Shown here: positions 17,362 to 25,637 of the stretch, piece by piece
How positions within the stretch are numbered: the stretch's first letter is position 1
Layout of the letters: each line of letters begins with the position of its first letter
Assembly (NCBI GenBank): GCA_028820495.1
Contig: JAPPIX010000180.1
Span: 1-32,448 of the forward strand
Source of the DNA: Gammaproteobacteria bacterium
GTDB taxonomy: Bacteria > Pseudomonadota > Gammaproteobacteria > Pseudomonadales > Azotimanducaceae
Reading direction: 5' to 3'
Length of the DNA stretch: 32,448 nucleotides
Translations under genes and position numbers: made by a program
The notes under the pieces: model-generated
Databases searched by the model: none
The model's input: only the letters and a program-made list of their open reading frames with translations
What the model was told of the DNA's origin: nothing

Positions 17362-17884
17362 GCAAACCCGCTACCGGATCACGGGCGGCCTGTTCCTCCT
17401 AGCCATAGCCATCATCTTTCTGCCCATGCTATTCGACGACGACGGGGTTCCGTCCGTGGAACTCGCCCCTGTGGATGCCGGCTATCAGCCTCCGGTGGTG
17501 GAGGCCTTCGAGGAGACGGTGCCCGAAACCGACCTCGCCGCCCGAGTCCAAGCCTTGCGCCAAGAGGCGGATGACCAAGGCTTCCACCGCAGGACGGGAA
17601 CCCGCATTGGCGAACCGGTGCTGTCGCTTCCCGACGACGAAACCGGCGTTTGGGCGATTCAGCTCGGCAGCTTCTCCGAGGCGGGCAAGGCAACCGCCTT
17701 TCGCGACCGGCTGCGCGCGGACGGCCACGAAGCCTTTACCAGCATGTTCAAGCGCGGCGAAGGCACCATCATGCACCGAGTGGCCGTGGGGCCCTTTCTC
17801 TCCGAAGAGCGGGCCAGCAGCCTCGCCACTGACCTTGAGGACCAGTACGGGGAGACGCCCAAGCTCATGGCGTTTGGAAACTAA
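17354..17884 (+). CDS. dedD: DedD-like SPOR-domain cell-division protein
   Basis: 176 residues with a GTG start overlapping folC by 8 bases. One N-terminal membrane helix (about 11-27) with the start in the cytoplasm is followed by an acidic and proline-containing linker and a C-terminal SPOR domain (about 99-175) beginning W-A-I-Q-L-G-S-F. SPOR domains bind glycan strands stripped of stem peptides at the septum. The size, topology and place between folC and cvpA match DedD; the sequence alone does not prove the division role. Confidence 0.9.
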   Translation: MSEQTRYRITGGLFLLAIAIIFLPMLFDDDGVPSVELAPVDAGYQPPVVEAFEETVPETDLAARVQALRQEADDQGFHRRTGTRIGEPVLSLPDDETGVWAIQLGSFSEAGKATAFRDRLRADGHEAFTSMFKRGEGTIMHRVAVGPFLSEERASSLATDLEDQYGETPKLMAFGN

Positions 17885-17913
17885 TTCTTTTGATCGCGGG
17901 AGAGGGTTATCAA

Positions 17914-17985
17914 ATGAGCCACCTTTTGCGCCCGACGCCCATCCTAGCGTTGGTCTGGCGCATCGTCCCGTTAGGAGCTCTCTGA
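17914..17985 (+). CDS. Possible 23-aa leader peptide upstream of cvpA
   Basis: An ATG at 17914 with a purine-rich site (GGGAGAGGG, 17898-17906) opens a 23-codon ORF encoding a hydrophobic, basic peptide (M-S-H-L-L-R ... P-L-G-A-L). Its TGA (17983-17985) shares one base with the proposed ATT start of cvpA. This spacing suits termination-reinitiation, but such a short ORF could also arise by chance. Confidence 0.35.
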   Translation: MSHLLRPTPILALVWRIVPLGAL

Positions 17986-18479
17986 TTGCCAGCCTCGACA
18001 TCATTGTCCTTGCGCTGGTGGTGGCATCGGCATTGATCGGGCTGTTTCGTGGCCTGATGCGCGAGGTGCTGTCCCTCGCCATCTGGGTCTTTGCCGTCCT
18101 CGGCACAATAGCGCTTGGCCCGCTGGTTGCCGATTGGCTGACCTTTGGCTCCGAGGCGGCGCAGGCCGTTGCCGGCTACGCCATCGTCTTCGTGGCGATC
18201 ATCCTGCTGGGCGCAATGGTTCAGAAGCTGGTAGCCAAGGCACTTGATGCGACCGGCCTGTCGGGCACCGACCGGGTTTTGGGACTGGTGTTCGGCGGCG
18301 CTAGAGGCTTGGCACTTTGCCTAGTCGCGTTCGTCGTCCTGCGCCCCTTCGCCGAGGACGCCGCTTGGTGGCAGGCATCCCTCGCGCCGCCCTTGCTGGC
18401 TGAATTCGAAAACGAATTGTTGGAATGGGTCGGCGGCGTTGACGCCGACGCTTCAGACTTGAGGATGGAAACACTCTAA
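17985..18479 (+). CDS. cvpA: CvpA-family membrane protein, apparent ATT start
   Basis: The protein has several membrane helices starting L-D-I-I-V-L-A-L and the family segment [12 protein letters not shown], then [15 protein letters not shown]. CvpA is needed for colicin V production and for envelope robustness; its molecular activity is unsettled. Homologues begin M-x-x-x-D-I just before the first helix. No ATG, GTG or TTG exists in frame there. ATT at 17985 has AGGAG (17973-17977) seven bases upstream and gives 164 residues, the normal family length. CTG at 17982 is the alternative, with poorer spacing. The stop overlaps the purF start (TAATG). Confidence 0.85.
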   Translation: MASLDIIVLALVVASALIGLFRGLMREVLSLAIWVFAVLGTIALGPLVADWLTFGSEAAQAVAGYAIVFVAIILLGAMVQKLVAKALDATGLSGTDRVLGLVFGGARGLALCLVAFVVLRPFAEDAAWWQASLAPPLLAEFENELLEWVGGVDADASDLRMETL

Positions 18480-19999
18480 TGTGCGGAATCGTGGGCTTGG
18501 TTTGCGCTGATCCGGTCAATCAGCAGATTTACGATGCCTTAACCGTGCTGCAGCATCGCGGCCAGGACGCCGCTGGCATGGTGACCAGCGATGGCGTGCG
18601 GCTGCACTTGCGCAAGGACAACGGCTTGGTGCAGGACGTCTTCGAGCAGCATCACATCGACCAACTGGTCGGCAACATCGGCATCGGCCATGTGCGCTAC
18701 CCCACTGCCGGCTCCTCGAGCTCCGCCGAGGCGCAGCCCATGTACGTCAACTCCCCCTATGGCATCACCTTGGCGCACAACGGCAACCTGACCAACTCGG
18801 ACGACTTGAAGGCGGACCTGTTCAGCGAGGACCGCCGCCACGTCAACACTGGCAGCGACTCGGAGGTGCTGCTCAACGTCTTCGCCCATGAACTGCAAAT
18901 GATGAACGTCGATCATCCGAGCGCCGACGACATCTTTGCCGCCATTGCCGGGGTGCATCGGCGTTGCCAAGGCGCCTATGCCGCGGTCGCCATGATCACC
19001 GGTGCCGGCTTGGTCGGCTTTCGGGATCCCCACGGCATTCGACCCTTGGTCTATGGCCGCCGTGCCTGTGAATACGGCTGGGAGTACATGATGGCCTCCG
19101 AGAGCGTGGCCTTGGACATGCTCGGCTTCGAGTTCGTCGCCGACGTGGCGCCCGGGGAGGCCGTGTACGTGAGCGACCAAGGCGAGATCGCCAAACGCCG
19201 CTGCGCACCTGTCGCGGTCCACACCCCCTGCATCTTCGAGTACGTTTATCTCGCGCGCCCGGATTCCATTCTCGACGAGATATCCGTGTACAAATCGCGG
19301 CTGCGGATGGGCGAGCACCTAGCCGCCCGCATCCTTGACCGCTACCCCAGCCATGACCACGACATCGACGTAGTGATTCCGGTTCCGGACACCGGCCGCA
19401 CCGCAGCGCTGCCACTGGCCTATGAGTTGAACGTCAAGTACCGGGAGGGCTTCGTCAAGAATCGCTACATCGGACGCACCTTCATCATGCCGGGGCAGCA
19501 GATGCGCCGCAAATCCGTGCGCCAGAAGCTCAATGCCATCGAGCTGGAGTTCCGGGGCAAGAACGTGCTGCTGGTGGAAGATTCCATCGTGCGCGGCACC
19601 ACCAGCAGCCAAATCGTGCAGATGGCTCGGGAGGCGGGCGCCCGCAAGGTCTACTTGGCCTCAGCCGCGCCCCCCATCCGCTTTCCCAACGTCTATGGGA
19701 TCGACATGCCCGCAGCGAGCGAGTTGTTTGCCTTCGACCGGAGCGAAGAGGAAGTGGGCCGCATGATCAACGCCGACTGGCTGACCTACCAGCGCTTGGA
19801 GGACTTGATCGAGAGCGCTCGGGAAGGCAACCCAGCCATCAGCGCCTTCGAATGCTCGGTGTTCGATGGCAACTACGTCACCGGCGGCATCGACCAAAGC
19901 TATCTGGCGCGTCTCTCCGCGGATCGCAACGACCAGATGAAGCAGCGGCGCGAGCTGCAGCGGGACCGCACCGTCATCGAGCTGCACAATCATGCCTGA
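18479..19999 (+). CDS. purF: Amidophosphoribosyltransferase PurF
   Basis: 506 residues, close to the E. coli enzyme. It makes phosphoribosylamine from PRPP and glutamine, the first committed step of purine synthesis. M-C-G-I-V-G at the start exposes Cys2 as the N-terminal nucleophile of the glutaminase domain; no propeptide is present, which marks the non-Fe-S E. coli-like type. Later motifs include [17 protein letters not shown] and the PRPP loop [13 protein letters not shown] (about residue 363). It overlaps cvpA by one base and the DUF1289 gene by eight. Confidence 0.98.
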   Translation: MCGIVGLVCADPVNQQIYDALTVLQHRGQDAAGMVTSDGVRLHLRKDNGLVQDVFEQHHIDQLVGNIGIGHVRYPTAGSSSSAEAQPMYVNSPYGITLAHNGNLTNSDDLKADLFSEDRRHVNTGSDSEVLLNVFAHELQMMNVDHPSADDIFAAIAGVHRRCQGAYAAVAMITGAGLVGFRDPHGIRPLVYGRRACEYGWEYMMASESVALDMLGFEFVADVAPGEAVYVSDQGEIAKRRCAPVAVHTPCIFEYVYLARPDSILDEISVYKSRLRMGEHLAARILDRYPSHDHDIDVVIPVPDTGRTAALPLAYELNVKYREGFVKNRYIGRTFIMPGQQMRRKSVRQKLNAIELEFRGKNVLLVEDSIVRGTTSSQIVQMAREAGARKVYLASAAPPIRFPNVYGIDMPAASELFAFDRSEEEVGRMINADWLTYQRLEDLIESAREGNPAISAFECSVFDGNYVTGGIDQSYLARLSADRNDQMKQRRELQRDRTVIELHNHA

Positions 20000-20432
20000 A
20001 ACGACGGGCAGCCCTTGCATCGGCGTCTGCTCCACCACCTATGGCGATCTGATTTGCCGGGGCTGCTACCGCTTCGCCCACGAAGTGGCGCAATGGAATG
20101 GCTATGAGCCGGCGCAGCAGGCCGCCGTCTTGGACCGGCTTGCCAAGTTCCGAATTGGTACGGTTAGGCGGCATCTGACCCCAACGCAAATCGACCAATT
20201 GGTGCAGCAGGCTCCATCGGTGAAGCTGCGGCGGGTTGGTGAGCGCAGTGCGGAAGCCATCGCCTACGAGGTGTTGCGACGGCTGAGCCTGTGGCGGCGG
20301 CCGCTGCCCTGGCCGATCGGGGACGGCGACGGCACAACCCAGGCGCGGAGCCTATTGGAGCGAATCGACCAAGAGATGCGGGAGCGTTCCGAAGCCCACT
20401 ACGAACGCAGCTTCCGCATCGCCGCCCAGTGA
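19992..20432 (+). CDS. DUF1289 Cys-motif protein
   Basis: 146 residues. The N-terminal S-P-C-I-G-V-C ... C-R-G-C-Y-R motif, with four cysteines, is that of DUF1289 proteins (metal or Fe-S binding is inferred). The C-terminal part is helical and charged, ending with a probable amphipathic helix, and makes this protein longer than the minimal DUF1289 unit. It begins inside purF (8-base overlap), so it is likely co-transcribed with the housekeeping block. The function of the family is unknown to me. Confidence 0.85.
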   Translation: MPETTGSPCIGVCSTTYGDLICRGCYRFAHEVAQWNGYEPAQQAAVLDRLAKFRIGTVRRHLTPTQIDQLVQQAPSVKLRRVGERSAEAIAYEVLRRLSLWRRPLPWPIGDGDGTTQARSLLERIDQEMRERSEAHYERSFRIAAQ

Positions 20433-20561
20433 CTGCGAAACCTTGGATACCAGTTTCACGCCATTGTTTGACCGCTGCGTCGCGAAATCAGGGCAATTGG
20501 TGGTGTTCGCCTGCTGAGGGCGCGGTTGTCCAATGGTTGCATTAGTGCTACCGTATTTGCT

Positions 20562-20801
20562 ATGGAAAAGATGCTGGCGAGAATCAGGCGGAACCCCCAG
20601 AACGTCCGGTTCGATGACCTCCGTAAGGTCTGCGATCGCTACTTCGGGTCGCCTAGGGCCCGAGGCAGCCATCTGTTCTACAAGACGCCTTGGCGGGGCG
20701 AGCCGCTCGTCAACATTCAGTCTGTGAGGGGCATGGCGAAGCCCTATCAAGTCAGACAGGTGATCAAGGCAATCGACAACTTGGAGGAGGAGTCGCCATG
20801 A
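20562..20801 (+). CDS. hicA: HicA-type toxin (putative mRNA interferase)
   Basis: 79 residues starting at ATG 20562, although the frame is open further upstream. The fold signature is clear: N-terminal helix, then G-S-H-L-F-Y with the catalytic-type His37, then a strand with N-I-Q and a C-terminal helix K-P-Y-Q-V-R-Q-V-I-K-A-I. HicA toxins are small dsRBD-like ribonucleases that cut mRNA. The stop overlaps the hicB start by four bases, the usual toxin-first HicAB order. The 129-bp gap upstream has no convincing promoter. Confidence 0.85.
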   Translation: MEKMLARIRRNPQNVRFDDLRKVCDRYFGSPRARGSHLFYKTPWRGEPLVNIQSVRGMAKPYQVRQVIKAIDNLEEESP

Positions 20802-21130
20802 ACGGACATGACCGATACGCCTACCGCGTCGTCTGGTCCGACGAAGATGAGATGTATGTGGGCCTGTGTGCGGAGTTCGGGTTGCTCAGCCACATGGACG
20901 ACACTCCCGAAGGCGCATTCGCAGGCATCAGGGACATCGTGGCGTTCGCCGTGAACGCTCTGTGCGAGGACGGCCACCCGATCCCGGAGCCGCTGTCCAC
21001 GCGACGATACAGCGGCACCCTCACTCTTCGCGTCCCTCCTGAGACCCACCGTTCCCTAGCCATGGACGCAGCTGAAGCGGGCGTCAGCATGAACCGCTTG
21101 GCCGCCGAACGATTGGCGACCCGCCGCTGA
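20798..21130 (+). CDS. hicB: HicB-type antitoxin with C-terminal ribbon-helix-helix
   Basis: 110 residues. The N-terminal part (Y-A-Y-R-V-V-W-S-D-E-D ... Y-V-G-L-C-A-E-F) is the partly degraded RNase-H-like HicB fold that covers HicA. The C-terminal 35 residues (L-T-L-R-V-P-P-E-T-H ... A-G-V-S-M-N-R-L-A) form a ribbon-helix-helix DNA-binding domain. It should neutralise the toxin and repress the pair's promoter. GGAGG at 20783-20787 lies inside hicA, supporting coupled translation. Confidence 0.88.
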   Translation: MNGHDRYAYRVVWSDEDEMYVGLCAEFGLLSHMDDTPEGAFAGIRDIVAFAVNALCEDGHPIPEPLSTRRYSGTLTLRVPPETHRSLAMDAAEAGVSMNRLAAERLATRR

Positions 21131-21186
21131 ACGGCCATTGCCGTCCTTGACGCACTGGCAACGAGACAGCGGTGAGGTCTGTGGTG

Positions 21187-21810
21187 ATGGGCTCGGGGAG
21201 CAGTAAAACCACATCCATCGAAGCGCAACGCTTTTTGGCTTGCCCAACGCCAGATGCTTGGCTTGATAACGCGTTGGCAAACCTGCCGACCTTGCTGGTC
21301 GACCACGCCAATTGCGAAAAGAAGGCCGCCGGAACCGCGCTTGGGCTGCTGTACCGCTACGTTGACAAGCCGTCATTGCTGCAGAAGCTATCCCGCTTGG
21401 CGCGGGAAGAGTTGCGCCACTTCGAGCAAGTGCTTGAGTTGATGGAGGAGCAGGGCATCGACTACATCCACCTGTCACCGGGGCGCTACGCGGGCAGCCT
21501 GCACCGGCTCATCAGCCGCGAAGAGCCGCAGCGGCTGGTGGATTCGTTGTTGGTGAGTGCCATCGTCGAAGCGCGCTCCTGTGAGCGCTTCCAACGGCTG
21601 TCCGACGTGGCGCCCGCGCCGCTGGCGGAGTTTTACGGCCGCTTGCTTACCTCGGAGGCGCGGCACTTTCGGGACTATCTCAAGTTGGCGGAGCGCTATG
21701 CCGACGCGCCCCTGACGCCTCGCCTCGAACGCTTTCTGGCCGTCGAAGCGGCGCTGGTCACTGATGGGGATTCGACATTCCGCTTCCACAGCGGGCCGTT
21801 GGCCGACTAG
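21187..21810 (+). CDS. miaE: tRNA-(ms2io6A37) hydroxylase MiaE
   Basis: 207 residues. A diiron monooxygenase that hydroxylates the isopentenyl side chain of ms2i6A at position 37 of tRNAs. The ferritin-like four-helix pattern is visible with ligand motifs N-C-E-K-K, E-E-L-R-H-F-E, I-V-E-A-R-S-C-E-R and T-S-E-A-R-H. ATG 21187 was chosen because GAGG lies at a usable distance; GTG 21172 in the same frame is possible. It stands alone between hicB and a decayed region. Confidence 0.92.
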   Translation: MGSGSSKTTSIEAQRFLACPTPDAWLDNALANLPTLLVDHANCEKKAAGTALGLLYRYVDKPSLLQKLSRLAREELRHFEQVLELMEEQGIDYIHLSPGRYAGSLHRLISREEPQRLVDSLLVSAIVEARSCERFQRLSDVAPAPLAEFYGRLLTSEARHFRDYLKLAERYADAPLTPRLERFLAVEAALVTDGDSTFRFHSGPLAD

Positions 21811-21880
21811 GCAAGAAGAGATCTGTGATGTACCGGCGGAACGGACAAAGTGCGCGGCCCATCAAACCAAGGAGTCAACG

Positions 21881-22238
21881 ATGAACGAGCAAGCAAAGTG
21901 GGCTCCCTTGATCGCCGCGATGGACAGCAAGGCGACACAATGACCTGTCGGAACGACGCCGCAACGGCGAAGAGCATCTGCCAGCCTTTGTGACGTGCTT
22001 GGAAGATCAATGGCTCATTGTCAAAACCACCCACAACCCCGAAACAGGCCACCGAACCACCGGCGACACTGAATGGGGGTTTAACGAATTCACGCTGTTG
22101 GAAACAGGCCCAAGGACGATCACAGTAGTGAATCTGCTCATCCAAGAGAAGCTCATGCAAATCAGACTTCCAGAGTTCCAAGCGGGAAACGTCCTAACGG
22201 AGGCGTTCAGAACAACGACGGTGATTGGGCACGCGTAG
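21881..22238 (+). pseudogene. Small hypothetical gene with an apparent frameshift
   Basis: An ATG at 21881, preceded by AAGGAG, opens a frame that stops after 20 codons (TGA at 21941-21943). The next frame (about 21939-22238) continues with coding-like sequence (N-D-L-S-E-R-R-R-N-G-E-E-H-L-P-A-F-V ... T-H-N-P-E-T-G-H-R). Joining them near 21940 would give about 118 residues. I do not recognise the family. Either a one-base change has broken the gene or the downstream frame has its own start (GTG 21990). Confidence 0.45.
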
Positions 22239-22484
22239 TGGCTCCGCAAAGCCCCGGCAGCGTCCGTTGGCCGTTTGAAAATTTGGAGGGTTTTCGGCCG
22301 AAGAAGGCTGACAGCCGTCGGATCCATGTTGGGCACAGGTGGTCGAAGGGTCGGACAGGCCGTGACAGGAGATACCGGATCGGAACACCTATCGACCTTG
22401 CTTCCCGTGGGCCGCGAATGCTCGGCCCGCGTCACAGCAGCAACGCAGTTGCTCCCGCGATGATGGCGGCATTGCCGCCAATCA
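22239..22484. other. Gap without a supported gene
   Basis: This stretch separates two apparently broken genes. Open frames on both strands are present but have low-quality composition and overlap each other. A 6-base-stem hairpin (GGGCCG ... CGGCCC, about 22409-22428) lies about 60 bases after the stop of the minus-strand gene but has no T-run. Confidence 0.5.
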
Positions 22485-23151
22485 CTATGGGCTTGGGAAC
22501 TGGCTCATGCCAATATTCGGCAAGTCGCTCTGCCCGGCACATCGTTCGGCAACTCGCCTGATCAGCCGCGTCACTGCATCTTCGAGGAAATGGGTTTCGT
22601 CGGGGGTCAGCGGCTTGTTCAGCCCCTCGCTCTTCCTCGCGTGAGTGCCGCCCCTGGTAGACGACAGTTCCGCGATCCGCCGTAGCACCCCTTTTCTCGA
22701 CAAAGCACGTCGCTGCGGCCAACTGAAGTCGGCTGCCCGCTTTACCCTTTCCTTGAGTCTTCTCGGCCCAGTGCTCAAGGACAGTCAGGCAGAAACAGGC
22801 AAAGCTCGGTAACTCCTCGCGACCTTCACGATAGCGTCTGTAACGTTCCCAAAGCGTCTGAACATCAGGGTCACTGGTGTCGATGTCAGTTGGCGGCGAC
22901 GGATACGCGGAGAGCCCAACGGTCACGCTGGGCGTCGAAACGGAAATCTCCCATCGAACCGGCCCAGCCGACACTTCTATCACTCCGGGCGTTGGCCTGC
23001 GATCGATGATCTCCGCCCGGCCGAACTCAAGCTCGAAACAGCCGGGTCCACGCTGGAGACAGACGTGGAACTCCCAGTTCCTTGCGAACGGGTCCACGAC
23101 CTCCCGTGCCTGCTGTTCGGCTGCGAAGTGTTCCTTCATCTGGAAGCGCAC
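22485..23151 (-). pseudogene. Hypothetical protein gene with frameshift at an A4G4 run
   Basis: The first frame (from GTG 23151) reads as a normal protein: V-V-D-P-F-A-R-N-W-E-F, R-G-P-G-C-F-E-L-E-F, a strand-rich middle and F-A-C-F-C-L-T-V-L-E. Near 22690, at a run AAAAGGGG on the coding strand, it passes into low-complexity text. At the same point the adjacent frame becomes protein-like (L-R-R-I-A-E-L-S-S-T-R-G-G ... L-T-P-D-E ... N-I-G-M-S-Q-F-P) and stops at 22485. One base too many in the run, or ribosomal slippage, explains this. Upstream of 23151 the frame continues back to an in-frame TAG (23182-23184), so the N-terminus may also be damaged. I recall similar proteins only as uncharacterised. 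Confidence 0.55.
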
Positions 23152-23208
23152 CGTTTCGTCTTCCGCCTTGATGCGGAAGCCCTACGTCTCGAAATCGAGC
23201 GGTTTAGC

Positions 23209-23250
23209 GCGGACATTGGCCCTTCCAACAGGCCAGTCTGACCACCTTGG
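23209..23250. repeat. Imperfect direct repeat, copy 1
   Basis: GCGGACATTGGCC followed by 29 bases aligns without gaps to 24784-24825 at about 32 of 42 positions, the first 13 being identical. Both copies lie just upstream of minus-strand genes, so it may be a shared regulatory segment or the end of a small mobile repeat. Confidence 0.5.
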
Positions 23251-23665
23251 ACAGCAAAGTGGACGCTATGTCCTTGAAAATCCATACAAGTTAACGCCTA
23301 TCGGCGAGACGCCCACTCCGGGATCCGCTGGTGAGCGTTGCGCCATCCTTAACGTCTTCCTTTGCGCAAAACAGAGTGGGCCGCGAATCGCGGTGCCGCT
23401 GGGCAAACGGGAGGGATAGGCTTTGCGCATGGCGGCGGATGCGTTGCCACCGCCTTTCGCGGACTCGGGCGCTCTGTTGAGTGCGGCCCCCGACAGGGCA
23501 TCGGGGGATAGACCCGAAAGCCCTACCGGAGGCACCAAGCGAGGAGTAACGAACCTCAGCCATTATGGCAGCTTGGTGCGCGGGCGCAAGCCCGCCGGTT
23601 GGCCCCCGCTCCGGGACGGCCTGCTCTACATCGGCACTCATGCTCGTGGGGACCGCTGCTGTATC
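23251..23665. other. 415-bp non-coding stretch with hairpins
   Basis: No frame here looks like a real protein on either strand. Two strong hairpins are visible: CCCCCGA-7-TCGGGGG (23487-23507) and GCGGGC-GCAA-GCCCGC (23580-23595), the second with a GNRA-type loop. Neither is followed by a T-run. The region may be a remnant or a structured repeat. Confidence 0.5.
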
Positions 23666-24655
23666 TCAAAGGTCCGGCCGGCCGTTGCCGGAGCTTGCGG
23701 CGTTTTCCGTGCGGGCCAGCAGTTCCGCTGCGTCGCCGCATTGGATCACCCAGTCGCCCACTTCAGCCAGCGCAGCGGGATCCGCGATGCGGTCGAGCAG
23801 CGGCGACAGCCGCTCGGCAGCCGCATCCCCGAACTTGAGCCGAGCTTGCCGCACGGCCATGTCACGACGGCCCCGCTCCAGACCTTCCTCCAAGCCCTCC
23901 GCGAACCACTGCTCGGTCCATTGCTTCGCCCGTTCAGCCAACATCGTCTTGCCCTCCTTGAGTTCGTCAATCTGCCCTTGGTCCGCGTCCGGGAAGCGCA
24001 ACGGCATCAGCACTTCGCTCACCCATCGCATGAACACCGGCGCCAGTTCATCATCGTCCAGCCACGCCAAGGTTTCGCGCAAGGCGTCCACCAAGGCATC
24101 GGACGAGGCCGCAGCCTCTATCCGCACGAACGCCGACATCAGGTTTCGCTCAGGCAAATCCTGCTTCGCAAGCTCCCCAACGTCAAGCAGAACGTAGCGC
24201 TGTCCGGCGATGTGGGCTGACAGCTCTGAAGGCGGCCCCGCCCGTTCGGTTAGATCCAAGGCTGGCGTCCAGCGGCGCAGGCCAGTGTACAGCACGATAG
24301 GCAGCACCGCTGGCATCCTGCCCTCCGCCCCCCTGGTCGCGTCGGTCAGGCCCTCGCAGATCAGCCCGGTGAGGGTCATCATGCGGGCGGGCATGCGCAA
24401 GTCCCGGGTGGACTGGGCCTCCAAGATGATGACGACGGAGCCGCCGCCGTCCTTGAACTCCACGATCCAGAGCAGGTCGCCGCGCCGTCGCCAGAGCTCG
24501 GCGTTCACGTGCTCGGCGGGCAGGGGCCGCAGGGTGTCGAGGTCCAGTTCGGCGACCCAGCTTCCGGGCACGAAAGCGCGCAGCGCATCGGCCATGGTGC
24601 GCACGTCGCCGAGCAGGCGCTTGGCGGCCCTGTCGTGGCCTTCGGGGAGGGTCAC
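23666..24655 (-). CDS. Rpn-family (PD-(D/E)XK) recombination-promoting nuclease / putative transposase
   Basis: Likely start is GTG 24655, just before P-E-G-H-D-R-A-A-K; the frame is open to 24754 but homologues start near this point. The product has 329 residues. The N-terminal half has the Rpn/YhgA-like nuclease core: G-D-L-L-W-I-V-E-F then V-V-I-I-L-E-A-Q-S-T, giving the D ... E-x-Q pattern, and M-P-A-R-M-M. A middle charged helix (E-E-G-L-E-R-G-R-R-D) and a C-terminal domain (F-G-D-A-A-A-E-R-L-S-P-L-L) complete the usual layout. Family members cut DNA and stimulate RecA-independent recombination, and are common in accessory regions. Whether it is active cannot be told. Confidence 0.85.
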   Translation of the reverse strand: MTLPEGHDRAAKRLLGDVRTMADALRAFVPGSWVAELDLDTLRPLPAEHVNAELWRRRGDLLWIVEFKDGGGSVVIILEAQSTRDLRMPARMMTLTGLICEGLTDATRGAEGRMPAVLPIVLYTGLRRWTPALDLTERAGPPSELSAHIAGQRYVLLDVGELAKQDLPERNLMSAFVRIEAAASSDALVDALRETLAWLDDDELAPVFMRWVSEVLMPLRFPDADQGQIDELKEGKTMLAERAKQWTEQWFAEGLEEGLERGRRDMAVRQARLKFGDAAAERLSPLLDRIADPAALAEVGDWVIQCGDAAELLARTENAASSGNGRPDL

Positions 24656-24783
24656 GGGGTGTTTCCGGTGGCTGGCGTTGGGGAAACGATAGGGGGTCAG
24701 GGAGCGGGTTGGAAGGCGAGATCCGCCCTTTGATTTGTGCGAGATTGCCGCCACGCAGCTTGGAGGATTCGGGCGGTTCGGTT

Positions 24784-24825
24784 GCGGACATTGGCCTGTC
24801 CAAAGGGTCAGTTTGGCCCGCTTCG
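24784..24825. repeat. Imperfect direct repeat, copy 2
   Basis: Partner of the segment at 23209-23250 (identical over GCGGACATTGGCC, about 32 of 42 overall). It lies about 130 bases upstream of the Rpn-family gene start, in a 209-bp gap (24656-24864) that otherwise shows nothing I can name. Confidence 0.5.
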
Positions 24826-24853
24826 TTCAGGCTCCAACTTCATTGGACAAGTC

Positions 24854-24873
24854 AGGCACTACCCTTAGTGCCT
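24854..24873 (-). terminator. Hairpin over the stop codon of the UDG-like gene
   Basis: AGGCACTA and TAGTGCCT form a perfect 8-base stem with a 4-base loop that includes part of the TAA stop. It is placed where a terminator would be, but the following bases on the minus strand are not a clean T-run, so it could instead affect mRNA stability. Confidence 0.4.
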
Positions 24874-25593
24874 CTCAGGGATCGTACTGTAGAAACGTTG
24901 TATCGCTTCCGCGTAGATTGCCCAACACCTGCTTTGTTCACGTTGTTTATAGAACCCTTTCACATAGCGGGGATGGTCGGTGCGCAGCAGGAAACGTCGG
25001 CGTCCACACAGAAGTTCTTCAGCGGCAAACTCATCCGTTGGGTTCTCCGCCTCATCGGCCAGAAGAGCCCTGATGCCGACTTCGGCCGCTCGGCCCTGCG
25101 TGACCACAACATCTGGATCCAGCACTTCGATTTCGCCTTTAAGGTAGCGGTGGCAGTTAAGGTAGGCTACTTGGCTTGCATTGCCTCCCTTTTCGCCGCT
25201 AGGACAGCATTTGGATGCGTTGGTATGCGCAAAATGCGGCGTGATGGTCTTCAGACGCAAGCTGCTATCGAACTGGCTTAGAATTGCATGCGCCAGTTCG
25301 TGTGTGCGGTACCAATGTGTGTTCGGAGCCGACTTCTCGGCACCCACTCGCTCTAACTCATCTCGCACTGCCTCTGGCGTCCTTTTTGCAGCGCACGGCT
25401 CGGCCCAACCAGCATCCAGCGAAATGAACAACAAGCGAGGCAATCCCCATCCGTATTTGCTGCCGACGAACGCAGATTTGGGTCCGCTATCCGTATTGAC
25501 CAGTGCGCACGCACGCCTCGATTTGCAAGTGAAGGATGTCGAGAGTATGCCGTTGTGCTTGTAGTGCTCTCTCAGTTCGTCGATGTATGCCAT
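24865..25593 (-). CDS. Uracil-DNA glycosylase superfamily-like protein
   Basis: 242 residues; AAAGGAG seven bases before ATG 25593. The core recalls family 4/5-type uracil-DNA glycosylases: P-R-L-L-F-I-S-L-D-A-G-W near residue 52, then T-N-A-S-K-C-C-P (C129, C130), N-C-H-R-Y-L (C147), I-E-V-L-D-P-D-V-V-V-T-Q-G and a late L-R-T-D-H-P. With C23 or C29 in the N-terminus there are enough cysteines for a [4Fe-4S] cluster, as in family 4. The usual first-motif residues are not clearly conserved, so base-excision activity is uncertain; it could be a related single-domain protein of an accessory island. It lies 44 bases after the SPFH gene on the same strand. Confidence 0.65.
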   Translation of the reverse strand: MAYIDELREHYKHNGILSTSFTCKSRRACALVNTDSGPKSAFVGSKYGWGLPRLLFISLDAGWAEPCAAKRTPEAVRDELERVGAEKSAPNTHWYRTHELAHAILSQFDSSLRLKTITPHFAHTNASKCCPSGEKGGNASQVAYLNCHRYLKGEIEVLDPDVVVTQGRAAEVGIRALLADEAENPTDEFAAEELLCGRRRFLLRTDHPRYVKGFYKQREQSRCWAIYAEAIQRFYSTIPERH

Positions 25594-25637
25594 AGGTTGC
25601 TCCTTTCACATCTACGCTGCCGCCCGGCCTCGTCGGC

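Noticed and set aside
22238..22561. 107-codon plus-strand ORF
   Set aside because: It overlaps the end of the better-supported minus-strand gene and has low-quality composition with no motif.
23487..23507. CCCCCGA/TCGGGGG hairpin as an intrinsic terminator
   Set aside because: No T-run on either strand and no gene ending next to it.
23423..24220. Plus-strand frames across the Rpn-family gene
   Set aside because: They mirror the minus-strand nuclease, which has recognisable motifs; the plus-strand products have none.
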